From the NCBI RefSeq assembly GCF_025420585.1, contig NZ_JAOEGB010000034.1:1-64000 (forward strand): a stretch of DNA of 64,000 nucleotides. The letters are read 5' to 3'. The DNA comes from Planotetraspora sp. A-T 1434. Lineage in GTDB: Bacteria; Actinomycetota; Actinomycetes; Streptosporangiales; Streptosporangiaceae. Position numbers and translations under genes: made by a program. The notes under the pieces were generated by a model that made no database searches, was not told the origin of the DNA, and saw only the letters and a program-made list of their open reading frames with translations. Positions 38,235 to 46,663 of this stretch are shown here, one piece after another. How positions within the stretch are numbered: position 1 is the first letter of the stretch; each line of letters starts with the position of its first letter.

Positions 38235-38411
38235 ATGAGATATCGGCTGGGCAGCTTCCTGTTACTCATCTACATCCTGGTCGGACTGTACGTGGCCTGG
38301 GTGCACCACTACCTGACGCCGACCCTCCTCAAGCAGATCGCGCAGGCCCTGCTGGCGATCTTCCTCTGGTTCCTCGTCCTCCTGGGCGTGGACCTGCACA
38401 TCGGAGGCTGA
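38235..38411 (+). CDS. Small two-helix membrane protein (58 aa)
   Basis: A short gene with a strong AAGGAG 6 nt before ATG 38235. The translation starts MRYRLGSFLLLIYILVGLYV and has a second hydrophobic stretch, ALLAIFLWFLVLLGV, so two membrane helices are predicted. Codon 10 is a rare TTA (38262-38264). No family is recognised, but the ribosome site, helix pattern and complete start-stop frame support a real gene. It is divergent from nfo. Confidence 0.72.
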   Translation: MRYRLGSFLLLIYILVGLYVAWVHHYLTPTLLKQIAQALLAIFLWFLVLLGVDLHIGG

Positions 38412-38577
38412 CGCTTCCAAGACGTCCTCAGACGTCCTCAGAGGTCCCAGAGCCCGACCGTCCCCGGCCCCAGGACGCGCCCTGCAAGACGTTGTTCACG
38501 AGACGATGGCGAGGACCCCCGGTGTCTTCCACGAGGGTCCTCCCGGCTCTGTCCGGGTCCTGTCGGGGGCCCGCCCG

Positions 38578-38916
38578 TCAGGGCCTCGGGACGAAGCCCC
38601 CGTGCGCGATCCCCAGTGCCACGCCGACGAACGACGCCACGACGCCCACGATGATGAGGCTGCGCTGTGCCGTGGTGGACGAGACGTACTGCGCGTAGAG
38701 ACCGCCGCAGAACCCGATCGCGCCCACCCACGACGCGATCACATGCGCCCTGACGACGAATCCCGTCACGAAAGCCACGAGTCCGAAGACCAGGGTGCAG
38801 ACCACCAGGGCGTTCTCCGCCGGATGCCGTCTGCCGTCGGTGTTCAGGGTGAAGTGGAAATGTCCGCCCTTCGCGGAGCCGGTCCCGTCTCCCGCGGAGT
38901 CAGTGGCGTGCCGCAT
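38578..38916 (-). CDS. Conserved-looking membrane protein, unknown function
   Basis: 112 residues with a soluble N-terminus (His-rich GGHFHFTLN) and three predicted helices ([20 protein letters not shown], then two more). The reading frame extends to 39102, but that part overlaps the rpsF start and is Arg/Ser-rich, so I begin at ATG 38916 (GTG 38925 is possible). The position between nfo and rpsF resembles a small membrane gene in related genomes. Between this gene and the 58-aa gene (38412-38577) there is only a tandem GACGTCCTCA (38421-38440). Confidence 0.7.
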   Translation of the reverse strand: MRHATDSAGDGTGSAKGGHFHFTLNTDGRRHPAENALVVCTLVFGLVAFVTGFVVRAHVIASWVGAIGFCGGLYAQYVSSTTAQRSLIIVGVVASFVGVALGIAHGGFVPRP

Positions 38917-39100
38917 CGCGGTCACCCCCTCTCTTCCTCCCAGTTTGCCGCGCGTGGCCTCGCACAACCAGGTGCCTGATAGCCTTATTCGGCTGCGTCT
39001 GGTATGGGCCGGGGCGCAATCCGCCCGGGTCCGTTCGCAGTGTCCTCCTGTCACGGCAAGGCGTCGTGACCGCAAGAGTCCAGAGGAGGTTGGATTCCGC

Positions 39101-39391
39101 ATGCGTCGTTACGAGATGATGGTCATCCTCGACCCGTCCCTCGATGAGCGCACCGTGCAGCCCTCGCTCGACCAGTTCCTCAGCGTCGTCCGCAATGACG
39201 GCGGCACCGTGGAGAAGGTCGACGTCTGGGGACGCCGCCGGCTGTCCTACGACATCGCCAAGAAGTCCGAGGGCATCTACGCCGTCGTCGACCTGAGCGC
39301 CGAGCCCGCCACCGTCAAGGAGCTGGACCGTCAGCTCAACCTGAACGAGGGCATTCTCCGCACCAAGGTCATCCGCCCCGAGCTTCACTGA
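39101..39391 (+). CDS. rpsF: 30S ribosomal protein S6
   Basis: 96-residue S6, beginning [20 protein letters not shown] and ending in the usual [14 protein letters not shown] precedes ATG 39101 by 12 nt. It heads the rpsF-ssb-rpsR-rplI operon. The longer upstream reading (38795) has no S6 similarity and is rejected. Confidence 0.97.
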   Translation: MRRYEMMVILDPSLDERTVQPSLDQFLSVVRNDGGTVEKVDVWGRRRLSYDIAKKSEGIYAVVDLSAEPATVKELDRQLNLNEGILRTKVIRPELH

Positions 39392-39483
39392 CGGTGCGGC
39401 GAACCCCGGCCAATTGTCGGGCGGTAGCCGTACTCTGAGCCCTTAACGGCTTAGCTGACGGGATAGGAAGGCGAAAGCGACCG

Positions 39484-40026
39484 ATGGCAGCAGGCGACAC
39501 CACGATCACCATCGTCGGCAACCTAGTCGACGATCCGGAGCTGCGCTTCACCCCGACGGGGCAAGCCGTGGCCCGATTCCGCATCGCGTCCACTCCGCGG
39601 TATCTGGACAAGCAGACCAACGAGTGGAAGGACGGCGAAGGCCTGTTCCTGACCTGCAACGTGTGGCGGCAGGCGGCGGAGAACGTCGCCGAGAGCCTGC
39701 AGCGCGGCATGCGGGTCATCGTGCAGGGACGGCTGCGCCAACGGTCGTATGAGACCAAGGAAGGCGAGAAGCGCACGGTCTACGAGGTCGAGGTCGACGA
39801 GGTCGGCCCCTCGCTGCGCAACGCCACCGCCAAGGTGAACAAGACCGCCCGCCAGGGTGGCGCCGGTGGTTTCGGCGGCGGCCCGGCCAACGACCCCTGG
39901 GCGAGCGCCGCCCCTGCTCCGCAGGGTGGCGGCTATGGCCAGGGTGGCGGTGGCTTCGGCGGCGGTGGCGGCCAGGGCGGCGGCGGCTTCGGCGGCGGCG
40001 ACTTCAGCGACGAACCGCCCTTCTAG
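39484..40026 (+). CDS. ssb: Single-stranded DNA-binding protein
   Basis: Protects and organises single-stranded DNA. The OB fold occupies about residues 1-112 ([20 protein letters not shown] to [16 protein letters not shown]); a Gly-rich flexible tail follows and ends in the acidic partner-binding tip DEPPF. 180 residues. ATG 39484 is preceded by GGAAGG. It sits between rpsF and rpsR as in most actinobacteria. Confidence 0.97.
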   Translation: MAAGDTTITIVGNLVDDPELRFTPTGQAVARFRIASTPRYLDKQTNEWKDGEGLFLTCNVWRQAAENVAESLQRGMRVIVQGRLRQRSYETKEGEKRTVYEVEVDEVGPSLRNATAKVNKTARQGGAGGFGGGPANDPWASAAPAPQGGGYGQGGGGFGGGGGQGGGGFGGGDFSDEPPF

Positions 40027-40107
40027 TCACACCTGTCTCGTCACATCACCACAAGTAATCCGAGCGACCATTCCCGCATCATGCGGGGCTCTGAAAGGAG
40101 CACCACG

Positions 40108-40344
40108 ATGGCGAAGCCGGCACTGCGCAAGCCGAAGAAGAAGGTTTGCCTGTTCTGCCACGACAAGATCTCCTACGTCGACTACAAGGACACGGCGCTG
40201 CTGCGGAAGTTCATCTCCGACCGCGGCAAGATCCGTGCCCGCCGGGTCACGGGCAACTGCACCCAGCACCAGCGCGACGTGGCCACCGCTATCAAGAACG
40301 CTCGTGAGATGGCCCTGCTGCCGTACACGAGCACCGCGCGCTAA
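40108..40344 (+). CDS. rpsR: 30S ribosomal protein S18 (zinc-ribbon form)
   Basis: 78-residue S18. [13 protein letters not shown] and the later GNCTQHQRD give CxxC...CxxH, the zinc-binding C+ version. It is the paralogue kept in the ssb operon (a zinc-free copy commonly lies elsewhere in actinobacteria). GAAAGGAG precedes ATG 40108 by 8 nt. Confidence 0.96.
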   Translation: MAKPALRKPKKKVCLFCHDKISYVDYKDTALLRKFISDRGKIRARRVTGNCTQHQRDVATAIKNAREMALLPYTSTAR

Positions 40345-40362
40345 GGAAAGGAGTCTCAGGAC

Positions 40363-40809
40363 ATGAAGCTCATTCTCACCACTGAGGTCTCCGGCCTCGG
40401 CGCTCCCGGCGACATCGTCGAGGTGAAGGACGGCTACGGCCGCAACTACCTCATCCCGCGCGGCTTCGCGATCCGCTGGACGCGCGGCGCCGAGTCCCAG
40501 ATCGCCTCGATCAAGAAGGCGCGTGACGCCCGCGAGATCCGCGACCTGGGCACCGCCAAGGAGGTCGCCGGCCAGCTCGGCGCTCTCAAGGTCAAGCTGA
40601 AGACCCGCGCCGGCGAGTCCGGCCGCCTGTTCGGCTCCGTGACCACGGGCGACATCGCCGAGGCCGTCAAGGCCGCCGGTGGCCCGCAGCTCGACCGCCG
40701 CCGCATCGAGATCGGCAACGCGATCAAGAGCCTCGGCACCCACAAGGTCAGCGTCAAGCTGCACCCGGAGGTCGCGGCGACCGTCGACGTCGAGGTCATC
40801 GCCGGCTGA
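40363..40809 (+). CDS. rplI: 50S ribosomal protein L9
   Basis: 148-residue L9. The N-terminal L9 signature [20 protein letters not shown] is followed by the long central helix and the C-terminal RNA-binding domain. AAGGAG lies upstream. Last gene of the operon, followed by a strong hairpin terminator. Confidence 0.97.
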   Translation: MKLILTTEVSGLGAPGDIVEVKDGYGRNYLIPRGFAIRWTRGAESQIASIKKARDAREIRDLGTAKEVAGQLGALKVKLKTRAGESGRLFGSVTTGDIAEAVKAAGGPQLDRRRIEIGNAIKSLGTHKVSVKLHPEVAATVDVEVIAG

Positions 40810-40825
40810 CCCCGGTGAAAGCCGT

Positions 40826-40859
40826 CAAGGGCCCCTTCCCGCTGCGGGAGGGGCCCTTG
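40826..40859 (+). terminator. Hairpin terminator after rplI
   Basis: Arms at 40826-40840 (CAAGGGCCCCTTCCC) and 40846-40859 pair over 14 bp with a one-base bulge, around a 5-nt loop. It ends the rpsF-ssb-rpsR-rplI operon. Confidence 0.8.
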
Positions 40860-40981
40860 CTCGTCTCCGGCCTCACGGAGGTGGATATTCTCCCCAGGTA
40901 AAGGCGGAATACGGGCAACGCTATTATCTTCCCAATCCATTTTTGCGGATTCCGTCGAAGATGCCCCTCTTGGAGGCTGGA

Positions 40982-41860
40982 ATGCCCCGTCCGTCGCTGC
41001 TACTGGCCTCCGGTGCCCTCACGCTGGCCGTCGCCGCGTGCGCGCCGGCCTCCGACACGTCCACGTCCGCGAGCCCGGCCGGTACGGCAAGCGGGGCCGC
41101 CTCCGCCACCTGCGCCAAGGACCAGCTCAAGCTGGCGACGCCGGGCAAGCTGACGATCGGCACGGACAAGCCCGCCTACGAGCCGTGGTTCAAGAACGAC
41201 GACCCGTCCAACGGCCAGGGCTTCGAGAGCGCGGTGGCCTACGCGGTCGCGCAGCAGATGGGATTCACGAAGGACGAGGTCACCTGGGCCGTCGTGCCGT
41301 TCGACTCGTCGTTCGCCCCCGGTCCCAAGCAGTTCGACTTCGACATCAACCAGACCTCCGTCACGCCCGAGCGCCAGAAGGCGGTCGACTTCAGCGACGG
41401 GTACTACACGGTCAAGCAGGGCGTGGTCGCCCTTGAGGGCTCGAAGTACGCCAAGGTCTCCGGCCTGGCCCAGCTCAAGGACGCCAAGATCGGAGTGCAG
41501 GCCGGCACCACCGCCCTGCAGGCCGTACAGCAGGTCATCCAGCCGAGCAACGACCCCAGCGTCTTCAACCAGCAGATCGACGCGGTCAACGCGCTGAAGA
41601 ACAAGCAGATCGACGCCATCGTGGTCGACCTTCCGACCGCGTTCTACGTCACCGCCGCCCAGATCAAGGGCTCCACGATCGTCGGCCAGTTCGCGGCGAA
41701 CTCCGGCACCCCGGAGGAGTTCGGCCTGCTGTTCCAGAAGGGCAACGCGCTGGTCACCTGCGTCAACAAGGCCGTGGGCGAGCTCAAGTCGTCCGGCGAG
41801 CTGGCCAAGATCGAGAGCCAGTGGCTGACGGCCGCCGCCGGCGCCCCCGAGCTGAAGTGA
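40982..41860 (+). CDS. Amino-acid ABC transporter substrate-binding lipoprotein
   Basis: 292-residue extracytoplasmic binding protein of the polar amino-acid family. The signal peptide ends in a lipobox (VAAC, cysteine near residue 20). A bacterial SBP_3 fold is visible (LTIGTDKPAYEPWF, FDFDINQTSVTPERQKAVDFS). ATG 40982 has GGAGG about 6 nt upstream; the frame is open further back but overlaps rplI. First gene of an SBP-permease-ATPase operon; specificity is not determinable here. Confidence 0.9.
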   Translation: MPRPSLLLASGALTLAVAACAPASDTSTSASPAGTASGAASATCAKDQLKLATPGKLTIGTDKPAYEPWFKNDDPSNGQGFESAVAYAVAQQMGFTKDEVTWAVVPFDSSFAPGPKQFDFDINQTSVTPERQKAVDFSDGYYTVKQGVVALEGSKYAKVSGLAQLKDAKIGVQAGTTALQAVQQVIQPSNDPSVFNQQIDAVNALKNKQIDAIVVDLPTAFYVTAAQIKGSTIVGQFAANSGTPEEFGLLFQKGNALVTCVNKAVGELKSSGELAKIESQWLTAAAGAPELK

Positions 41861-41869
41861 CGGGCTGAA

Positions 41870-42898
41870 GTGACCGAAGGGGAGACCGCCGCGGCCCGAC
41901 GGCCGGGCAGCGGGCTGCGGCCCGGAGCCGAGGCGGAAGGCGATCACGCCGCCGCGGCAGGGCGTGGGCCCGGAGCTGAGGCGGAAGGCGATCACGCCGT
42001 CGTGGCTGCCCGTGGGGCTGGAACCGAGGCGGTGGAAGAGCCGGCCGGCCCGGCGTGGGTGAAGAGCGACCGGCAGCTCCGCCGCGAGGCCGAGCTGCGC
42101 GGCCGGGCCAGGCGGTCGATCTCGATCGCCACGGCCTCCACCGTGCTGGTCGCCGTCCTGCTCGTCATCCTGGTCACTTCGTCGCCGGGGTGGCCCCGGG
42201 TCCGGGAGACGTTCTTCGACTTCGGGCAGCTCGCCGAGTCGTTCCCCGACGTGCTCCGGGGGTTCCTGCTCAACGTCAAGATCTTCGTCATCGCCGAGCC
42301 GATCATTCTGGTGCTGGGCCTGGTCGTGGCGCTCGTGCGGGGCCTGCGGTCGCCGGTGTTCTTCCCGCTGCGGGCGCTGGCGGTCTTCTACACCGATGTC
42401 TTCCGCGGCATCCCGACGATCCTGCTCATCTACCTCGTCGGTTTCGGCATTCCCGCGCTCCAGCTCCAGGGCGCGCCCAACGACCCCGTCACGCTCGGCA
42501 TCATCGCGCTCGTGCTGTCCTACGGCGCGTACGTCGCGGAGGTGTTCCGTTCGGGGATCGAGTCGGTCCACCCGAGCCAGCGGTCGGCCGCCCGGTCGCT
42601 GGCGCTGAGCCACGGCCAGACGATGCGCTACGTGGTCGTCCCCCAGGCCGTCCGGCGGGTGGTGCCGCCGCTGCTCAACGACTTCGCCTCGCTGCAGAAG
42701 GACAGCGCGCTCGTCGCCCTCCTCGGGCCGCTGGAGGCGCTTCGCCAGTCCTCGATCCACGCGGCGTCGTCGTTCAACTACACGCCCTACCTGTGCGCCG
42801 CGGCGCTGTTCATCGCGCTGACCGTGCCGATGGCCCGTTTCACCGACCATCTCGCCGCCCGCGCGGCCCGCCGCCAGATGGGAGCGGGGCACGTATGA
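41870..42898 (+). CDS. Amino-acid ABC transporter permease
   Basis: 342-residue HisM-like inner-membrane permease with one or two extra N-terminal helices. The EAA loop is seen around SAARSLALSHGQTMRYVVVP and SFNYTPYL near the end. The first 60 residues contain a duplicated AEAEGDHA unit, an unusual extension. GTG 41870 follows the SBP gene by 9 nt; the stop overlaps the ATPase start (ATGA). Confidence 0.91.
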   Translation: MTEGETAAARRPGSGLRPGAEAEGDHAAAAGRGPGAEAEGDHAVVAARGAGTEAVEEPAGPAWVKSDRQLRREAELRGRARRSISIATASTVLVAVLLVILVTSSPGWPRVRETFFDFGQLAESFPDVLRGFLLNVKIFVIAEPIILVLGLVVALVRGLRSPVFFPLRALAVFYTDVFRGIPTILLIYLVGFGIPALQLQGAPNDPVTLGIIALVLSYGAYVAEVFRSGIESVHPSQRSAARSLALSHGQTMRYVVVPQAVRRVVPPLLNDFASLQKDSALVALLGPLEALRQSSIHAASSFNYTPYLCAAALFIALTVPMARFTDHLAARAARRQMGAGHV

Positions 42899-43638
42899 GC
42901 CTGCTGACGATCGAAGGCGTGTGGAAGCATTACCACCATCACAGCGTGCTGCGCGGGATCGACCTGGAGGTGGCGCCGCACGAGGTGGTCTGCCTGATCG
43001 GCGCCTCCGGCTCGGGGAAGTCCACGCTGCTGCGCTGCGTCAACCTGCTGGAGACGATCGACGACGGCGCGATCTACCTGGACGGCGCCGAGATCACCGA
43101 CGTGCGGGCCGACGCCGACCAGGTGCGCGGCCGGATCGGCATGGTCTTCCAGTCGTACAACCTCTTCCCGCACATGACCGTGCTGGACAACATCACCCTC
43201 GCGCCGCGCAAGGTGCAGAAGGTCAGCCGGGTGCAGGCGGAGAAACAGGCAGGGGAGCTGCTCGCCCGGTTCGGCCTTTCGGACAAGGCGCGGGCGTACC
43301 CCGACCGGCTCTCGGGCGGCCAGCAGCAGCGCGTCGCCATCATCCGTGCGCTCGCCACCCAGCCGCGGCTGCTCCTGCTCGACGAGGTCACCTCGGCGCT
43401 CGACCCCACGCTCGTCACCGAGGTCCTGGGCGTCATCCGCGAGCTCAAGGACTCGGGGATGACGATGATCCTGGCGACCCACGAGATGAGCTTCGCCCGC
43501 GACATCGCGGACACGGTCTGTTTCCTCGAAGGCGGCGTGCTGCTGGAGCACGGGCCGCCCGAGCAGATCTTCACCGCCCCCGAGCATCCCCGGACCCGCG
43601 AGTTCCTCCAGCGCGTGCTCGACGCCGGCCGTCTCTAG
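42895..43638 (+). CDS. Amino-acid ABC transporter ATP-binding protein
   Basis: 247-residue ATPase with Walker A GASGSGKST, Q-loop region, ABC signature LSGGQQQR, Walker B LLLLDEVTSALDP and switch His in ATHEM. It resembles GlnQ/ArtP-type subunits. The ATG overlaps the permease stop by 4 nt, indicating translational coupling. Confidence 0.96.
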   Translation: MSLLTIEGVWKHYHHHSVLRGIDLEVAPHEVVCLIGASGSGKSTLLRCVNLLETIDDGAIYLDGAEITDVRADADQVRGRIGMVFQSYNLFPHMTVLDNITLAPRKVQKVSRVQAEKQAGELLARFGLSDKARAYPDRLSGGQQQRVAIIRALATQPRLLLLDEVTSALDPTLVTEVLGVIRELKDSGMTMILATHEMSFARDIADTVCFLEGGVLLEHGPPEQIFTAPEHPRTREFLQRVLDAGRL

Positions 43639-43661
43639 GTCCGTGTTCCCCGGTCTGCGGC

Positions 43662-44987
43662 TCAGGCCCCGGTGACCAGCCAGGCCGTGCCGTACGCGCG
43701 GGTGGCGAGGGTGATCATGCGGGCGGCCATCCAGACGCCGAGCGCCAGCCACAGCGCGACCAGGCTCCCGGCCATCGCGGCGAACGGCAGGTAGGCGAGC
43801 GTGCTCCACACTCCGGCCCAGGCCAGATAGCGCTGGTCGCCCGCGCCGATCAGCACGCCGTCCAGCACGAAGACGATGCCCGCGATCGGCTGGAAGAGCG
43901 CCACGGGCCACAGCACGGCCAGGAGCTGCGCCGTGACCGCCGCGTCGGCGTCGAACAGGCGGGGGATGAGCGGCCGGGCCAGCAGCACGACGGCGCCGAA
44001 CAGGACGCCGCAGACGATCCCCCACATGACCATGCGCTTCGTCGCCGCGCGGGTGGCCGCCGTGTCTCCGGCGCCCAGTGCGCGGCCGGTGATCGCCTGC
44101 CCGGCGATGGCGATGGCATCGAGAGCGAACGCGAGGAAGGTCCAGATCCGGGCGGCGATCGTGTGCGCCTCGATCTGGTCCTCCCCCATGCGGGTCGCGA
44201 TCGACGTGGCGACGAGCAGGACGATCTGCAGGCATGCCGTACGGATGACCAGGGCGAGTCCGGCGGTGCCGGCGGCCCGCACACCGGGAAGGTCGGGCCG
44301 CAGCGCGGCGCCGTGCCGCCGGGCGGCCCGCACCACCAGCGTGAGATAGACCGCGGCGGACAGCGTCTGGGCGGCGACCGTGCCCCAGGCCGACCCCGCG
44401 ATCCCCCAGCCCAGCCCCAGGACGAACCAGAGGTTGAGCAGCCCGTTCAGCACGAACGAGCCGACCGACACGGCGAGGGGGGTCCGGGTGTCCTGGAGGC
44501 CGCGCAGCACGCCCGTGCCCGCGAGGACCACCAGCATGGCGGGGGTGCCGAGCAGACTCACGCGCAGGTAGGTGACGGCGAGCGTGGCGAGCTCGCCCGT
44601 GGCACCGAACAGGTGTACGATAAATGGCGCAAGGGGCCAGCCCACCACGCCGATCGCGAGGCCGATGGCCGCCGCCAGCCACAGGCCGTCGATGCCCTGT
44701 CGCATCGCCTGCCTGACGTCGCCCGCGCCGAGCCGCCGGGCCACGGCCGCCGTCGTGCCGTAGGCGAGGAACACGCACAGGCCCACCAGGGCCGTCAGCG
44801 CGGCGCTGGCCACGCCGAGAGCGCCGAGCGCCGGATCGGGGAGGTGGCCGACGATGATCGAGTCGGTGAGCAGGAACAGCGGCTCGGCCACCAGGGCCCC
44901 GAACGCCGGAACCGCCAGCCGCAGGATCTCCCTGTCATGGGTTCGGCCCCGCCGGTCGTCGCGGCCGGTTCCGGTCGTAAGAGGCAT
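43662..44987 (-). CDS. MATE-family efflux transporter (DinF type)
   Basis: 441-residue multidrug-and-toxin exporter with about 12 hydrophobic segments in two repeats. Conserved parts include FGALVAEPLFLLTDSIIVGH and ALDAIAIAGQAITGRALGAGD. I use ATG 44987; the frame is open to 45179 but that part spans the noncoding region with DnaA boxes. Lies next to dnaB, as in Streptomyces. Substrate unknown. Confidence 0.89.
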   Translation of the reverse strand: MPLTTGTGRDDRRGRTHDREILRLAVPAFGALVAEPLFLLTDSIIVGHLPDPALGALGVASAALTALVGLCVFLAYGTTAAVARRLGAGDVRQAMRQGIDGLWLAAAIGLAIGVVGWPLAPFIVHLFGATGELATLAVTYLRVSLLGTPAMLVVLAGTGVLRGLQDTRTPLAVSVGSFVLNGLLNLWFVLGLGWGIAGSAWGTVAAQTLSAAVYLTLVVRAARRHGAALRPDLPGVRAAGTAGLALVIRTACLQIVLLVATSIATRMGEDQIEAHTIAARIWTFLAFALDAIAIAGQAITGRALGAGDTAATRAATKRMVMWGIVCGVLFGAVVLLARPLIPRLFDADAAVTAQLLAVLWPVALFQPIAGIVFVLDGVLIGAGDQRYLAWAGVWSTLAYLPFAAMAGSLVALWLALGVWMAARMITLATRAYGTAWLVTGA

Positions 44988-45115
44988 AGGCCTATTTTGC
45001 AGCTTACGGACCCATGCCCGATCGGTATCGGCCTGCCGTGCCGACTTTCTTTCCTCCACACCACGTGGATATGAACAGCCCTGGCCAGGTGGGCTTTTCG
45101 CGGCGGAGCCCGGCG

Positions 45116-45192
45116 TTGTCCACAGGCCTGTCCCCAGGGTTCCCACACGTGGCGGGGCGCGTCTGCACACGTTGTCCACAGCCTTGTCAACA
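45116..45192. promoter_or_regulatory. DnaA boxes upstream of dnaB
   Basis: Two perfect TTGTCCACA boxes (45116-45124 and 45172-45180) and TTGTCAACA (45184-45192) lie in the 295-bp gap before dnaB. This suggests DnaA control of helicase expression or DnaA titration (inference). The remaining gap (44988-45282) shows no other clear element. Confidence 0.65.
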
Positions 45193-45282
45193 GCTCAGGT
45201 TGCCGCCCGGTAGCCGGGAGCGCGAAACTGTCGGACCCGGCCGCTACAAGTTGGGGATGCTGGGGCGGCTGGGTAGGGGGGT

Positions 45283-46656
45283 GTGAAGGTGAGCGTGATC
45301 GACTTCCCGGGGGGCCCCGGGGGATCGGACTCGACGTTCGAGCGGACACCGCCGAGCAACATCGAGGCCGAGCAGTCGGTGCTGGGCGGCATGCTGCTGT
45401 CCAAGGACGCCATCGCCGACGTGGTCGAGTTGCTGCGCTCAGACGACTTCTACCGTCCCGCCCACCAGATCGTCTTCGAGGTCATCACCGACCTGTACGG
45501 CCGTGGCGAGCCGGCCGACTCCGTCACCGTCTTCGACGAGCTGCAAAAGCGCGGCGAGGTCGCCCGCGTGGGCGGCGGCGCCTACCTCCACACGCTGACG
45601 GCGATCGTCCCCACCGCCGCCAACGCGGGCTACTACGCGAAGATCGTCCGCGAGCAGGCCGTGCTGCGGCGGCTCATCGAGGCCGGCACCCGCATCGTCT
45701 CCTACGGGTACGGCGGGCAGGGCGAGGAGGTCGACGACCTGGTCGACCGCGCGCAGGCCGAGATCTACAAGGTCACTGAGCGGCGCACCTCGGAGGACTA
45801 CCTGCCGCTCTCGGAGATCATGCCGTCGGCGCTCGACGAGATCGAGGCGATCGGCAGCCGCAGTGGCCAGATGGTCGGCGTGCCCACCGGCTTCCAGGAC
45901 CTCGACTCCCTCACGAATGGCCTCCACCCCGGCCAGATGATCGTCGTAGCCGCCCGCCCCGCGATCGGCAAATCTACTTTGGGGCTAGATTTCGCCAGAT
46001 CTGCCGCTATCAAGCATGGGATGACGACTGTCATCTTTTCGCTTGAAATGTCGCGCAATGAGATCACGATGCGACTGCTGTCGGCCGAAGCGCGGGTGAG
46101 TCTGCAGGCCATGCGGTCGGGCATGATGAGCGACGACGACTGGACCCGGATGGCCCGGAGGATGGGCGAGGTCGCGGAGGCGCCGCTTTTCATCGACGAC
46201 TCCCCGAACATGTCGATGATGGAGATCCGGGCCAAGTGCCGCCGCCTCAAGCAGCGCCACGATCTCCGGTTCGTGATCGTTGACTATCTCCAGCTGATGA
46301 GCTCGCCCAAGAAGACCGAGAGCCGCCAGCAGGAGGTCTCCGAGCTGTCACGTGCCCTCAAGCTGCTGGCGAAGGAGCTCGAGGTCCCCGTCATCGCGAT
46401 CTCCCAGCTCAACCGCGGTCCGGAGCAGCGCACGGACAAGCGCCCCCAGGTGTCCGATTTGCGCGAATCCGGCTCCATCGAGCAAGACGCGGACATGGTC
46501 ATCCTGCTGCACCGGGAGGACGCCTATGAGCGGGAGTCCCCCCGGGTGGGAGAGGCCGACCTGATCGTGGCCAAGCACCGTAACGGGCCCACGGCGACCG
46601 TCACAGTGGCCTTCCAGGGCCACTACAGCCGGTTCGTCGACATGGCGACCCACTGA
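45283..46656 (+). CDS. dnaB: Replicative DNA helicase DnaB
   Basis: Hexameric helicase of the replication fork. The N-terminal domain begins PPSNIEAEQSVLGGMLLSKD; Walker A is ARPAIGKST near residue 229; FVIVDYLQLMSS and DLRESGSIEQDADMVILLHR are the later motifs. 457 residues, with no intein. GTG 45283 is the start used here; GTG 45289 is possible. DNA just after the Walker A codons (45970-46075) switches to AT-rich codons (AAA TCT ACT, CTA, AGA, TCT, TTT, CTT) unlike the flanks, at a known intein insertion point. Confidence 0.97.
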   Translation: MKVSVIDFPGGPGGSDSTFERTPPSNIEAEQSVLGGMLLSKDAIADVVELLRSDDFYRPAHQIVFEVITDLYGRGEPADSVTVFDELQKRGEVARVGGGAYLHTLTAIVPTAANAGYYAKIVREQAVLRRLIEAGTRIVSYGYGGQGEEVDDLVDRAQAEIYKVTERRTSEDYLPLSEIMPSALDEIEAIGSRSGQMVGVPTGFQDLDSLTNGLHPGQMIVVAARPAIGKSTLGLDFARSAAIKHGMTTVIFSLEMSRNEITMRLLSAEARVSLQAMRSGMMSDDDWTRMARRMGEVAEAPLFIDDSPNMSMMEIRAKCRRLKQRHDLRFVIVDYLQLMSSPKKTESRQQEVSELSRALKLLAKELEVPVIAISQLNRGPEQRTDKRPQVSDLRESGSIEQDADMVILLHREDAYERESPRVGEADLIVAKHRNGPTATVTVAFQGHYSRFVDMATH

Positions 46657-46663
46657 CGGCCGC

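Noticed and set aside
43711-43720. GTGATCATGC inside the MATE gene
   Set aside because: One isolated box in coding sequence, not at a 53-bp period; taken as chance and not part of the array family.
42921-45074. 717-codon plus-strand frame across the ABC ATPase and MATE genes
   Set aside because: The real genes in other frames are unambiguous; this frame has no domain match.
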